Positions 45,101-60,100 of a DNA stretch of 64,000 nucleotides are shown here, piece by piece. The DNA is from Chitinophaga nivalis (lineage in GTDB: Bacteria > Bacteroidota > Bacteroidia > Chitinophagales > Chitinophagaceae), in contig NZ_JAPDNR010000001.1 of assembly GCF_025989125.1 (NCBI RefSeq), positions 5,692,087 to 5,756,086 on the forward strand, read 5' to 3'. Each line of letters opens with the position of its first letter. The first letter of the stretch is position 1. The translations under genes were made by a program, and so were the position numbers. Below the pieces are notes generated by a model. That model was not told the origin of the DNA. It worked only from the letters and a program-made list of their open reading frames with translations, and did not search any database.

Positions 45101-48100
45101 CACGTCCCGCAGATAAGCGGCCAGTTGATTGGAACGGGCGTTCAGCTCTTTATACGTCAGCTGTACACCGTTATAGACTACTGCTATGTGGTCTGGCGTG
45201 CGCGCTACCTGTTCTTCAAACAGCTGGTGGATAGTTTTATCGGTTGCATATACTTTCGTGGTGTCGTTCCAGTTATAAATAATTTCCTGATGCTGCGCCT
45301 GGTCCAGATAATGCAATGATTTGATTTTCCTGCTGCGTTGTGGCGCCAACCTTAATCCGGCAAGCTGACGTAATATTTCTTTATAGGTCCGGATATAGGC
45401 CTGCACAGTATCCTCTTCAAAAAGGCTGGTAGCATAATTGAATTCCCCTACCAGTTCTTCTCCGCTATCATCCAACATCATAGTCAGATCATATTTGGCC
45501 GCAGCCAGGTCATTTCCGCCATATGGGATAAATAACTGATCACCAGCTACTACTTCTCCGCCGAAGCTCTGCACACCAAATAATACCTGGAATATAGGAT
45601 GCCGCGATGTATCTGGTGTGACCTCCAGTTCATCCACCAATTTTTCAAAAGGCAGATCCTGATGCAATTGTGCCGCGATTACTGCAGTACCAACCTGCTC
45701 TATAAAGTCGACCAACCGCTGCTCCGGATTGATTTCTTCCCGTAATACCAACGTATTCACAAAAAATCCAATCAGCTCGGCCACCTCTCCGTAATGCCGG
45801 TTAGTAACCGGGCTACCTACCACAATATCTTTCTGATGACTATAACTGCTCAGGAGGAGATAATAACCACTCAACAACAAGCTATACATACTCACTTTCA
45901 ATTCTTTCGACAAGGCTTTCAACTCATCAGTAGTCGCTTTATCTATTACAAAACCGATGTCGGCTCCTTCATAACTGATCATGGCCGGCCTGGTTTTATC
46001 AGTAGGCAAATGCAGGGTTTCGTAGCCCGACAGCTTGCCTCTCCAATAAGAAAGTTGCTGATCTAATACGGCATCTACCAGATAACGCCGCTGCCATAGT
46101 GCAAAATCTTTATACTGCAATGGCAATGGAGGCAATATATAGCTATTCGCTTTCCCCAGCTCGCCTACCCTCAATGCCTCATAATAATGATAACTGTTGT
46201 TCAACTCCTGCAGGAAAATATCTGCAGACCAACCATCAAATGCAATATGATGCAATACTATGCTCAGATAATATTCACTGGCACGTCCTGTTGTATGCAA
46301 GATCAGCATGTCGGCCAGAATAGGATAGGTTGTTTCCAGGTTAAATACATGGGTAGCCATCTGGGATAAATTCAGCTCCAGCTCATGTCTGTTATAAAGA
46401 TCAATCACATTTAACGGTAAAGGATGTATAGCATCATCCATTACCAGTTGATAACCGTTGCCGGCCTCGCTTGTTTTGATCAGGCTTCTTAATACTTCAT
46501 GCCGGTGTACGATGGCCCGCAAGGCTGCAACGAGGCTGTCAATATGTACACTTCCCTGCAATTTCAATACAAGGGGTATGTTATAAGCTGTGCTGCCGCC
46601 TTCATACTTCTCAATGAACCATAGGCGTTCCTGTGCAAAAGACAACAGCTGTTCCTCCGGACGTGTCACTACAGGGGCTACGATCCGCACCTCATTGGTA
46701 TTTCCATCTGAAAGTTGTTTTGCCAACATCCGGATAGTGCGATGCGTGAAAACCTGTGATACCGCGATAGTCGTACCCAGTTTTTTATTTACCTGATTCA
46801 CGAGGCGGATCGCCTGAATGCTATTACCTCCCAGCCGGAAGAAGTCATCATGTATACTTATGTTTGCGGCCTGCAATCCCAGTACATGACCGAATACTTC
46901 GCTTAATTTTGTCTCTATTTCATTTTCCGGTCCATGATACTCCGTTGTATGTATCCATTGCGGATCAGGCAGTGCCCGCAGATCCACCTTACCGTTCACC
47001 GTCACTGGCAGCTGGTTCAGATGTACCAGTACACCAGGCACCATATAATCCGGCAGGAAAGTTCCCAGGTACGCCAACAGTATGGATGCATCGATCTGCT
47101 CCTCCGCCACATAATAACCTACCAGATATTTGCCTTCTCCGGCAGGGGTATCTTTTGCCAATACCACAGCCTGGCGGATGCCGGCATAAGCTAATAAGCG
47201 GGTGGCTATTTCACCTGTTTCGATGCGGTAGCCCCGGACCTTCACCTGGAAGTCGTTACGCCCCAGATAAGCCAGATTCCCATCTGATAAATAGCGCACC
47301 AGGTCACCGGTTTTATACAGCCGCGCATTGCGATCTGCTTGTTTTTCTGCTGCGGTCTGGAAAGGATTCGCAATAAACCGTTCTGCTGTTAACGTTGGCT
47401 GATTCAGATAACCACGGGCCACACCGGCGCCGCCCACATACAGTTCGCCAACAGCACCTGCCGGAACCGGCTGCAAATAATCATCCAGTACATATAACGT
47501 GGCATTGGTAACCGCACGGCCGATATTGGTATTGCTGCTATCAGTCGTATAAATATGCCAGGTAGCGCATACCGTTATTTCCGTTGGCCCATACGCGTTT
47601 ATCACCTTCACTCCTTGCTGGTGGTAAGCTGCCATCACATGCGCCGGCGTAACATCCCCTCCTACTATCAATATTTCCAGATCCAGTAAATGTTCCTGGT
47701 CAAGCAGCGCAGGCGGTAAAATAGCCACCTGAATATGACTTGCTGCAATATACGCCTGTAACAAAATAATATCTGATCTTGTATCGCCATCTGCCAGATA
47801 AGTAGTGTGGCCATTGATCAGCGCTGTATACAGCTCCCATACGTGTGCATCAAATACATAATTGGCATAGAGCAGGAAACGCAGATAGCCGCTATCTGCT
47901 CCGCCCGTTTTCCATCCCAGCTGGTCTGCCTGCAGACAAGCCAGATTAGCCACATTATGATGGGCCACCATCACGCCTTTAGGCACACCTGTAGTACCAC
48001 TGGTATAAATAACGTATGCCAGATTACCGGCTGTAGCCAGCGGCGCCAGATCGGTAACTGCATACAATGTGCAGATGGCTGCTGTTTCCGCAGTATCAAT

Positions 48101-51100
48101 ATATAACGTTTCCACAGTATGCATGCCCAGTTCAGGACGGTGTGCTACATTACTCAATAGCAGTCTCGTATTTGTGTCAGACAGGATGTATGCGATGCGT
48201 TCTGCCGGATATGCAGGGTCCAATGGCACATACGCGCCACCTGCTTTCAATACTCCCAGTATGGCAATCAGCATATGTTCGGAGCGGTCGAGACACAAGG
48301 CGATCAGTTCATCCGGCTGAATAGCGTACACTTCCCGCAGATAAGCCGCAAGTTGATTGGAACGGGCGTTCAGCTCTTTATAGGTCAGCTGTACATCCTT
48401 ATAGACTACGGCGATGTGGTCTGGTGTGTGCGCTACCTGTTCTTCAAACAGCTGGTGCAGTGTTTTATCGGTTGCATATACTTTCGTTGTGTCGTTCCGG
48501 TTATATATCATTTCCTGATGCTGCGCCTGGTCCAGGTATTGTAATGACCTTATTTTCCGGCTATGCTGTGCGACTGATGTAAGTGAAGCCAGCTGCGTCA
48601 GTATTTCATTGTAGGTGCGTGCATAACCCAGGATAGTATCCTGATTAAACAGGCTGGTAGCATAGTTTAACAGACACACCAACTCTTCCCCGTTGTCTTG
48701 CAACATGACGGACAAATCATATTTAGCCACACTGCTGTAATCTGTTTCTGCATAGGGAATAAACATGCTGCCCACTGCTGCCTCTTCTTTATCGGATGTC
48801 TCCATTCCAAACGTTACCTGGAAGACAGGATGCCTGGACGTATCCGGCTCCACTTTCAGCGCTTCTACCAACCGTTCGAAAGGAAGATCCTGATACAACT
48901 GTGCGGTTGTGGCAGCCACTCCGACTTGTCTGATAAAATCAACCAATGACTGATCCGGATCTATTTTTTCCCGCAAAGCCAATGTATTCACAAAGAAGCC
49001 AATCAGGTCTGCCACTTCTCCGTAATGACGATTAGATATCGGGCTACCTATTACAATATCCTGCTGTTTACTATAGCTGCTTAACAACAGGTAATAACCA
49101 CTCAGCAACAAGCTATACATACTCACCTCCAGTGCTTTTGATACGGCCCGGAGGTCTTCAGCCACCACTTTATCTATTACGAATGCAAAATCAGCTCCTT
49201 CATAGCTCACCTGTGCAGGTCTTGGTTTATCTGTTGGCAGATACAATGTTTCATAACCCGCCAGTTTTTCTTTCCAATAAGATACCTGAAGATCCCATAC
49301 GGTACCTGTCAGATAATTACGCTGCCAAAGTGCAAAATCCTTGTATTGCAAGTGTAATGCAGGCAATACATACGTCGCTGCGCGCCCCGTATCTCCTGCT
49401 GCCAGCGCGGCATAGTAAAGATAGCTATGCTCCAGATCACGCATAAAGACAGCCGTAGACCAACCATCAAAAGCAATATGATGAAACACCAGGCTCAGGT
49501 AATGCTCTTTCACGCCATCAACTGTATGCAGGATATATACCGCTGCCTGAACCGGATATTCGGCTGCCAGCCGGAATATATATTCCGACATCTCCAACAG
49601 GCGTACTTCCAGCTCCTGTTTACTATACAATTCCTCTGTGATGATTGATAAAGGTTGTAATACATCATCCAGTACCTGCTGGTAACTACTACCGGTTTCG
49701 CTTGTTCTGATCACACTTCTCAATACTTCATGCCGGTGTACTACTGCTCTCAATGCAGCGATCATGCTATCCGTATGAACACCAGCCGGCAGTTTCAGCA
49801 CCGTCGGGATATTATAGGCATAACTGCCCCCCTCATAGTTTTCAATAAACCATAACCGTTCCTGTGCAAAAGACAACAACTGTTCTTCCGGATGTAATAC
49901 GGCAGGCGCTGATATTTTAATGCCACCTCCTTCGCCGGACAATAAATGTTCAGCCAACTTGCGAATGGTTCTCCAGGTGAAAAGTACCGATACATTTACA
50001 TCGGTCCCCATCACTTTATTCAACCGGTTCACCAAACGGATCGCCAGTATACTGTTACCTCCCAGGCGGTAAAAATCATCCAATACGCTGATCTTTGTTG
50101 CATCCAGTCCCAGGGCCTCACCAAATATTTCACACAGTTTTGCTTCTGTTGGATTTTCCGGCGCCTGGTAATTATCGGTATCTGTAAACTGCGGATCAGG
50201 TAATTCGTTCCTGTTCAGTTTACCATTGATGGTCAACGGTAATTTATACAGATGTATCAGTACAGCAGGTAACATATATTCCGGCAGGTAACTTCCCAGA
50301 TAGGCCAGGATATTTTCTTTTTCCAGGATTTCATCTGCCACATAATACCCCACCAGGTATTTACCGCGGCCGGATAAGGAATCTTTCGCCAGTACTACTG
50401 CCTGGCGGATACCCGGGTAAGATGCCAGCCGGTTTTCTATCTCACCGGTTTCAATACGATATCCGCGGATTTTCACCTGAAAGTCGTTACGACCGATATA
50501 TTCGATATTACCATCCGGTAAATACCTCACCAGGTCACCTGTTTTGTAAAGGCATCCATTGCGGTCCTGCTGTTGCTCGGCTGCTGTCTGGAAAGGATTG
50601 ACGATGAAACGTTCTTTTGTTAAGTCAGGAAGACGCAGGTATCCTCTCGCAACGCCATCTCCTCCTAAGTACAATTCACCTAAAGCTCCGACAGGCACCG
50701 GTTTCAAATAGCGATCGAGTACATACCCGGTTATATTGGCGATAGGACGACCAATATGGTAAGCGTTGCTGTCCAGGTTAACCACACAGGAAACCGTTAC
50801 CTCCGTAGGTCCGTATGCGTTAATCAGCTCATAGTGCTCTTTATTGAGTTTATGCTGCAACGTTGTACTCAGGTGCTCACCACTGGAATTGACACGGCGC
50901 AGGGTAGGCACCTTACCAACCGGCAACTGTTCCAGGAAGGAAGGTGTCATTTCCAGATAGGTTACCTTGTTGATCGTCAGTGTATGAATGAAGGCTTCTT
51001 CATCACTCCAGCTATCTTTTTTAATGATTAATAATTTATGGCCGTTTAAGAGTGCCAGCAACATTTGCTCAATAGCCGCGTCAAATACATAGTTGGCAAA

Positions 51101-54100
51101 TTGCAATATCACTTCATCCTGTCCGAATCCATAACGTACATGCAGATCCGTTACCAGATTTATTACCCCTCTATGTTCAATCATCACCCCTTTAGGTTTA
51201 CCGGTTGTACCACTCGTATAAATCACATAAGCCAGGTCGCGGGAGGTACCCGATACCGGTCTGTTATCCGCCGGGTAGTTTTCCTCCAGCATCGACTGCC
51301 AGGCTGCATTATCGATACTTTCAACTGCCACCGTTTGTTCCAGGGCTATCAGTCTGGCTGCATGTATTTCATTCGTCAATATGATTTTTGTATCCGTATC
51401 AGCCAGGATATATACGATTCGCTCATCCGGGAATGCCAGATCCATTGGCACATAGGCGCCACCGGTTTTCAATACCGCCAATATCGCAATCAGCATATGC
51501 TCGGAACGATCCAGACAGAGGGCGATCAGTTCATCCGGCTGAATGTTGTATGTGGCGTGCAGATAGGCAGCCATCCGGTTGGCCTTTTCGTTCAGCTCAC
51601 GGTAAGTCAGGGTTTTACCTTCAAATATAATAGCTGTCAGGTCCGGCGTTTTGATCACCTGTTCTTCAAACGACTGATGAATGGTTTTATCTGCCGCATA
51701 TGGCTGCGTTCTATCGTTCCAGTTATATACAATTTCCTGGTACATGGCGGCATCCAGGTGTGTCAGCGCTGTTGTTGTGATATCCGGATTTTCTGTCAGC
51801 TGCGTTATCAGCAACTCCATTCCTGACAATAACTGCCTGGCGGTTTCCGCTGTAATCAATTCTCCGGCATACTGTAATTCCGTCCATACCTTGTTCCCCT
51901 GTTCCAACACTACAATTCCCAAGGGGTAATCGAGTCTTTCCACATTACTGCGGAATTGTATCGATAATGCATCCCCTTCTTCCCCATCAGTTCCCATAGG
52001 AATCGGGTAATTCTCATATATAAACAGGCTGTTAAATAAGCGGTCACCTCCCTGATGTAACTTACCCAGGCTAATGTCGCTCCGGCTGTTCACCTCATTG
52101 ATATCGGCCTGTAATTTTTTAATGGCAGCGATGACACTACGCGCTTCATGTTCTACGATAACCGGCAATGTATTGATATACATCCCTACTGACTCTTCTA
52201 TATCGTCCACCGGAATATTACGGCCAGACACCGTCATACCTACCACGGTAGTAGTTGTATTACCATAGAGACTCAGCTGCCGGTGCCAGCAGTATTGCAA
52301 CACCGCATTCAGGGTAAATCCGTGTGTCACACACAATGCCTTCAACACTTCAAACCTGATTCCACCAATCTCCATCGACTGTTCTTCCGGTTGCAGGACA
52401 CGCCGGTATGCAGACAGGGTAATATTTCGCTGATCCGGACGCAACAGGCTACTCAAATCTTCCTGTGTGGTTAATTGTCCTACATATGACTGCCAATAAG
52501 CAACACTGTCGTCCCTGTGTGTCTGCAGATATTGCTGAGACAATGCATAGCTTTTATCTTCCACTACCTCCACTTCCTGACCTGTCAGTAATTGTAAATA
52601 GACCGTGTGTACATAATTCAGTAACAGTGGGGTACTCCAACCATCCAATATGGCATGGTGACTGCTGAAAACACAGGTATAGAGACGTTCTCCACGTTTC
52701 ACGACGTATAACCGCAACAGGTTACCAACAGACAAGTCGAATTTAGTGGCAAGATCTGTAGTCCGCAGGTTCTCCAGGTGTTTTTCCTGGGTGATGGCGT
52801 CCGCTTCACTGATATCTGTATAATACCAATTCAATACGCCTTTTTTATCCACTATCTGTACCAATCCTTCCTGCCAGCCAAAACGAAGCCGCAATGCGCT
52901 ATAATGGGTCTGTGCATGCATCCATGCCTGTTGTAGCAGGGAAACATCCAGTACATTATCGTATTCAAACACCATCTGAACATGATAAGCACTATCTATC
53001 TCTCCCTGACTCAGGGCATGATAAATAAATCCTTCCTGCAGACTATTGGCCAGATATACACCACTGATTTCTCTCTCCGCCTGTAATTCCGCCAGGTATT
53101 CAGCAGTAACAACATGATTTACATCACTCACAGTTAAGTAACTCCGGCCGGTACCAGACAGGTTGTCAATAATAGCTATCAATGCCTGCTGATAGGACAA
53201 GGCCAGCGTATCCAGCACAGCAGCCGCAAGACGTCCGCTGACAGTAAATTGTAATTGTCCGTTTATGACTAATCCATTAATATTAAGCAGGTGATAGTCT
53301 TTGTTGGCAGCGCCATCCCATATACCACTGCTTTCACCGCTGATATGCCAGTTATCCTGATTTTCCGCTGCAGCCTTATCGAATTGTCCCAGGTAGTTAA
53401 AGGTAATATAAGGCAGTGCGTTTCCTTCATATCCTAAAAGGACTCCATATCCGATACCATTAGCGGGTATCTTCCGTAACATTTCTTTGGTGGCTACCAG
53501 ATGTACCCCGTAATCAGTACCCACAGTGACAATCTCAATCGGATACATGGTCGTAAACCAACCCACGGTGCGTGCAATATCAATGGTATCTGCCAGTTCT
53601 TCCCGACCATGTCCTTCCAGCAATATATGATGCCGGTCCATTCCTGTTATGTTAGCCAGTGCGACTCCCAACGCAGTTAATAAAACGTCATTAATCTGTG
53701 TGTTGTACACCTGATTAATTTCACGCAACAGCAAATTGGTATGATCACTATCCAGCGACAGTACGGCAGATCTTACCTCAGGTACTGACAACGCCATAAT
53801 TGCTGTATTGGATATTGCTATACCTGTTTGTATTTTCCGCCAGTAATCCCGTTCAGTTTCCCTGTATGCCGGCAATGTACTGTAATCCGCCACTAACGAA
53901 GACCACTGACGATAGCTACTTCCTTTATCACCTAAAATAGTGACAGCCGATATATTTTGCAGGGTAGATTTGTCTGTGACACCTGCCAGATAATGATATA
54001 TTTTTTCCAGGTCTTCACTGATAATACGCCAGCTCACGGTATCAATCAACAAGTGATGCGCGGACACAAATATCCTTGCACGATCATCTGTATACCCTTC

Positions 54101-57100
54101 CAGGTAGCCAATTTGCACCAGCTTATCTCCATAAATACCGAAACTGTTTTGCCACTGCGTCAAAACACCGGATAGTTGCGCCTCATTATCCAGGGTACGC
54201 ACATCCAGGTAACGGATTTCATGATCTGACAGTGCTTCGCTGTAATACTGTTTCCTATCACGTGTGTAGCGTAACCGTAACGCATCATGATAATTCAACA
54301 GCTTAACGATGGTATGTTGCAGTAACGTTTTATCCAGTGGTGGTACATTTATCAAAAATGCCTGGTTATAGTGATGATAATCGATAAACATTCCTGTTTC
54401 CACCTGATCAAAGAACCAGGACTGAACAGGCAACAATGTTACTTCACCTGATAATACTCCTTGTTCGGCTTCCAGTTTCACGGCCTGTGCAGTTGCAATT
54501 ACATGCGTATAAAGCGCCGCGATAGTACGGTAACGGAAAATATCTTTCACACTCACAAGTATACCGGCACGTTGTCTTAAGCGGCCTGTCAGCTGAATAC
54601 TGACAATACTATCTCCACCCAGGCGGAAGAAATCATCATTGATACCAATCTTATCGACAGGAATACCCAGCACCTGGCTATAAATTTCACACATCATGGC
54701 CTCCATATCATTCTGAGGCGCCTGATAGTTATCGGTAACATCAAATTGTGGTTCAGGAAGCGCACGCCGATCCAGTTTACCATTGATGGTCAATGGCAGT
54801 TTATCCAGGAACACCAATACCGCGGGCACCATGTATTCAGGCAGGTGCTCACCCAAATAACGTAATAATGCTGCTTCCTCCAATGCCGCCTCAGCTACAT
54901 AGTAACCTACCAGATACTTGCTGTATTCAGATGAAGCTCCTTTCACCAATACGACCGCCTGTTTAATGCCGGCATAAGCAGCCATTCTGTTTTCAATCTC
55001 CTCCAACTCAATACGGTAACCACGTAGTTTCACCTGGAAGTCATTACGTCCAATGTATTCCAGGTTACCGTCGGACAGGAATCTTACCAGATCACCGGTT
55101 TTATAAAGCCGTTCATTCCTGTTGTATGGTCTTTCCGCTTCTTCTTTTGTCTGGAAAGGATTTTTGATGAACCGTTCATTTGTCAATCCCGGCAGATGCA
55201 GATAACCGCGGGCTACGCCTGCACCCCCTATATACAATTCCCCGCTTGCTCCGACAGGAACCGGCTTCAAATGTTTATCCAGCACGTATACTGTAGTATT
55301 GGCAATAGGCCGGCCAATACTTGTATTATCGACATCCACATTTGCAATACAGCTCACTGTCACTTCCGTTGGCCCATAGGCGTTAATCAGCATATAATGC
55401 TCCTGCTTCAATTTCTGCAGCAAGGCAGTACTCAGGTGTTCACCACTGGAGTTTACCCGCCGTAAAGTTGGTATACTACCAAGTGGCACCTGTTGTAAAA
55501 ACGAAGGTGTCATTTCGATATAAGTCACTTTATTGGCGATCAGTGTTTCAATAAACGAAGTTTCTTCGCGCCAACTTTCATTCTTAATTACCAGCAGTGT
55601 ATGTCCATTCAGGAGCGCCAGCAACATTTGTTCCACGGACGCATCAAACACATAACTGGCAAACTGTAAGATAACTTCGTCATTACCGAACTCATATCGT
55701 ATATGCAGATCGCTCACCAGATTTACGACACTGTGGTGTTCAATCATTACTCCTTTAGGCTTACCTGTAGTACCACTGGTATAAATTACATAGGCCAGAT
55801 GATCTGACTGACTGGATACATCCGGATTATCGGTCTTATATCCGGCTATAACATCTGCCAGGAATGCAACGTTATCAATGCTCTCCACTACCGGAGCTCC
55901 GCTGTGTACCTTTAACCGGGCAGCATAAACTGTATTCGTTAAAATAACCTTCGTTTGCGTATCTGATACAATATAGGCAATACGATCGTCCGGATAACCA
56001 GCGTCCATTGGTACATATCCCCCTCCCGATTTCCAGACAGCCAGGATAGCAACCAGCATATGCTCAGAGCGGTCCAGACAAAGTGCAATCAAATCTTCCG
56101 GCTGAATATCATAGGTATCTTTCAGGTAGGCCGCCAGCTGATTCGCCTGCTCATTCAGCTTCCGGTAAGTTAACGGCCGGCCTTCATACACCAGGGCTAT
56201 ACTTTCAGGTGTTTTTCTTACCTGTTCTTCAAATAATTGATGGATGGTTTTATCAACGGCATAGGGTTTCGTGGTATCGTTCCAGTTATAAACAACCTCC
56301 TGATGTACTGCTGCTCCCATGTAAGACAATACTTCAGCAGTTACCATCGGATTCTCTATGAGTTGCGCTACCGTCAGCGCCATGCCCGACAATAGTTGGT
56401 TTATTGTTTCCTCACTGAAAAGTTCCCCTGCATACGATAGTTCCAACCTGATTCCATTTCCATGTTCAGCGGCAGTGATTCCCAACGGATAATCCAGTTT
56501 TTCAATGCCCTTACCAAACCGCAAAGAAAGGCCTTCCTCCTCATCTCCGCTGCCACCTCCCGCAGCCACAGGATAGTTTTCATATATAAACAAACTATTA
56601 AACAACCGTTCCCCTCCCGGCTGTAGTTTGCCCAAACTAACATCACTCCGGCTGTTCACTTCATTAATATCTGTCTGCAGCGTTTTAATAGTCTCAATTA
56701 TACTTCCGGCTTTATGTTCCATGATAACAGGTAAGGTATTGATGAACATACCTACTGACTGTTCTATATCATCTATAGGAAGATTACGGCCGGATAGCGT
56801 CATTCCTACAATGGTAGTATCGCTGTTGCCATACAGGTTCAGCTGTTTATGCCAGCAGTATTGCAGTACTGCATTCAATGTAAAGCCATTGGCAGCACAC
56901 AATGCTTTCAGCGCGTCATATTGTACACCCTCGATCTCCAGTATTTGTTCCTGCTGTTGTAGTACATGCCGGTAATCAGACAGATTGATATGGCGCTGTT
57001 CCGGACGTAACAGGTTACTCAGGTCTTCCCGGTCTGTTAACTGCCCTACATAAGCCTGCCAGTAAGCAATATTATCTTCCCTGTGTACCTGCAGATATCG

Positions 57101-60100
57101 CTGCGTATGTATATAACCGTTGTCTTCCTCCACCGTGATGGTTTCTCCTTTCTGCAACACGGCATATACAGCGTGTACATAATTCAGCAGCAATGGCATA
57201 CTCCAGCCATCCAGGATAGCATGGTGATTACTGAAAATAAAGGTGTACTTATCTTCCGCACGTTTTATCAGGTATAACCGTAACAGATGACCCTCCGCCA
57301 GATCAAATACCTCTGCACGATCTGCACGGGATAACTCTTGCAGATATGCCTGCTGTGCTGTTATTTCCTGATCACTGATATCGGTATAGCGCCAGTCTAA
57401 ATCACCCGTTTTATCTATAATCTGAATTAATACTTCATCCCATCCGAAACGTAACCGCAATGCAGGATAATGTTGTTGTGCATCACTCCAGGCCTGTTGC
57501 AGCAGCGATACATCCACTGGATCATCATAATCCCATGAAACCTGTACCCGGTAAGCATCATCCACCTCTCCCTGACTCAGTGCATGGTAAATAAATCCTT
57601 CCTGCAAACTATTCGCCAGGTAAACATGACTGATTTCTTTTGCTGACTGTAAGCGAGACAGATAATCCGGAGAGATGATATGATCAATGTCACTCACCGT
57701 TAAATAGCTACGGGTAGCGCCAGACAACAATACTATCATCTCCTCCAGTACTTGCTGATAGTTAGCTGCAAATGCATGCAGTACCTCTTCTGACATACGC
57801 CCACTGATATTAAACTGCAACTGTCCGTTTATCACCAGGCCATTAATATTAAGGACAGGGTGGTCTTCGTTTGCCCCACCTACTGACACACCACTATACT
57901 CTCCGCTGATATGCCAGTTGTCATTGCTTACCGACTCCTGTTTGTCGAACTGTCCCAGGTAGTTGAAGCTGACACCTGGCAGCGCATCCGGCTGATAACC
58001 CAATAATGCTCCATAACCGATACCATTGGATGGAATGCCACGTAACATCTCTTTTGCAGCAATGAGATGTCCACCATAGTCAGTTCCTCTCGTCATAATC
58101 TCTATCGGGTACATCGTCGTAAACCAACCAACAGTACGGGTAATATCCATCGTAGCCGATAACTCTTCCCTACCGTGGCCTTCCAGCAATACATGATGCC
58201 GGTCAAGACCCGTTACCTGTGATAAAGCGACACCTAAAGCACTTAATAAAATATCGTTGATACGCGTATTATATACGTGGCTGGTATGCCGTAACAACAA
58301 ATCGGTATGATGCGTATCCAACGACAACGCCGCATTACCGGGTGTTGTAACCGACAATGCCTGCAAAGCGGCATTGTCGGTTACAACACCGGCCTGTATA
58401 CCTAACCAGTAATCATATTCTGATGCATGATAAACAGGTAACGAATTGTAAGTAGCTACCAACGCTGCCCACTGGCGGTAGCTACTGCCTTTCTCTCCTA
58501 AAATATTTGCAGCGGAAATATTCCCAAGGGTAGACCGATCCGTAACATTTGACAGATAATGATAAATCCTTTCCAGATCTTCCGCTAGAATACGCCAGCT
58601 CACCGTATCTATCAACAGGTGATGGGCCGCTATATAAATCCGGGCACGACCATCTGCATATCCTTCCAGGTAACCGATCTGCAATAACTTATCACCATAA
58701 ACATCAAAGTCGCTTTGCCACTGTGTCAATAATGCCGGCAATGCTGCTACACTATCAGAGATACGGATATCCAGGTATTTCAGCGATACTGCAGTTGTTG
58801 CCTCACCATAATATTGGATACCTTCACGGCTGTAACGCAAACGTAAACCATCATGATACTGCAATAGCCTCACTACAGCAAGTTCCAGCAATTCCTTATC
58901 CAATATGGGGACATCGATCAGGAATGACTGGTTCCAATGATGGTAATCGACCATCAATCCTGCTGTCACCCGTGCAAAGAACCAGGACTGAACAGGTAAT
59001 AAGCCTGCTGTTCCCGACAAGATGCCCTGCTCTGTTACCAGTTGTATCTTTTGCTGGTCAGCGCCAGCAATCACATTACCATATAAGGCCGAAATAGTCC
59101 GGTAACGGAAAATATCTTTAACACTCACCTGAATGCCTGCCTGCTGTCTTAACCGGCTCACCAGCTGAATGCTGATAATACTATCTCCCCCCAACCGGAA
59201 GAAGTCATCATGAATACCAATCTTACCACCATCTATACCCAGGATCTGGCCAAAGATGTCACACATGATCGCTTCCGTACTATTCTCAGGAGCCTGGTAA
59301 TTGTCGGTATCCGTAAATTGCGGATCAGGCAGTGCTTTACGATCCAGCTTACCACTGAGCGTCAGCGGCAGTTTATTCAGATGTACCAGTACAGCCGGGA
59401 TCATGTAATCCGGCAGATAATCTGCCAGGTAACTTAACAGTACTTCCTGCGCCAGGGGTTCATCAGCTACATAATATCCTACCAGGTATCTGCCCTGACC
59501 CAAAGCCGCGTCTTTAGCCAGTACCACTGCCTGCAGAATACCTTCATAAGACAACAAACGATTCTCAATCTCACCGGTCTCTATCCGATGTCCACGGATT
59601 TTTACCTGGAAGTCGTTACGACCCAGGTACTCAATATTACCATTCGCCTGGTAACGTACCAGGTCTCCCGTCTTATACAATCTTGCATTCCGGTTATCGG
59701 CTATCTCTGCCGCCGTCCGGAAAGGATTTTCAATAAATCGTTCAGCCGTCAGCGTGGCCTGGTTCAGATAACCACGGGCTACCCCCGCACCACCGATGTA
59801 CAATTCTCCTACTGCCCCCAATGGTACCGGCTGTAAATACCGGTCTAATATATATACCGTTGCATTCGCAACAGGACGCCCGATATTAGCACTGCTGCTA
59901 CCCGATTGGTAAGCGTGAAAGGTAGTACATACTGTGGCTTCCGTTGGACCATATTCATTGAGCAGTTTGCCTGTATAGGCAACTCCCTGCAGCTCAGGTA
60001 ATTTTTCGCCACCGGTATAAATGAAGGATAACCCTGTATGATCCGTTAAAAACTCACGCAGTATAGCCGGTGGTATAAAGGAAATACCGATATGGTGACT

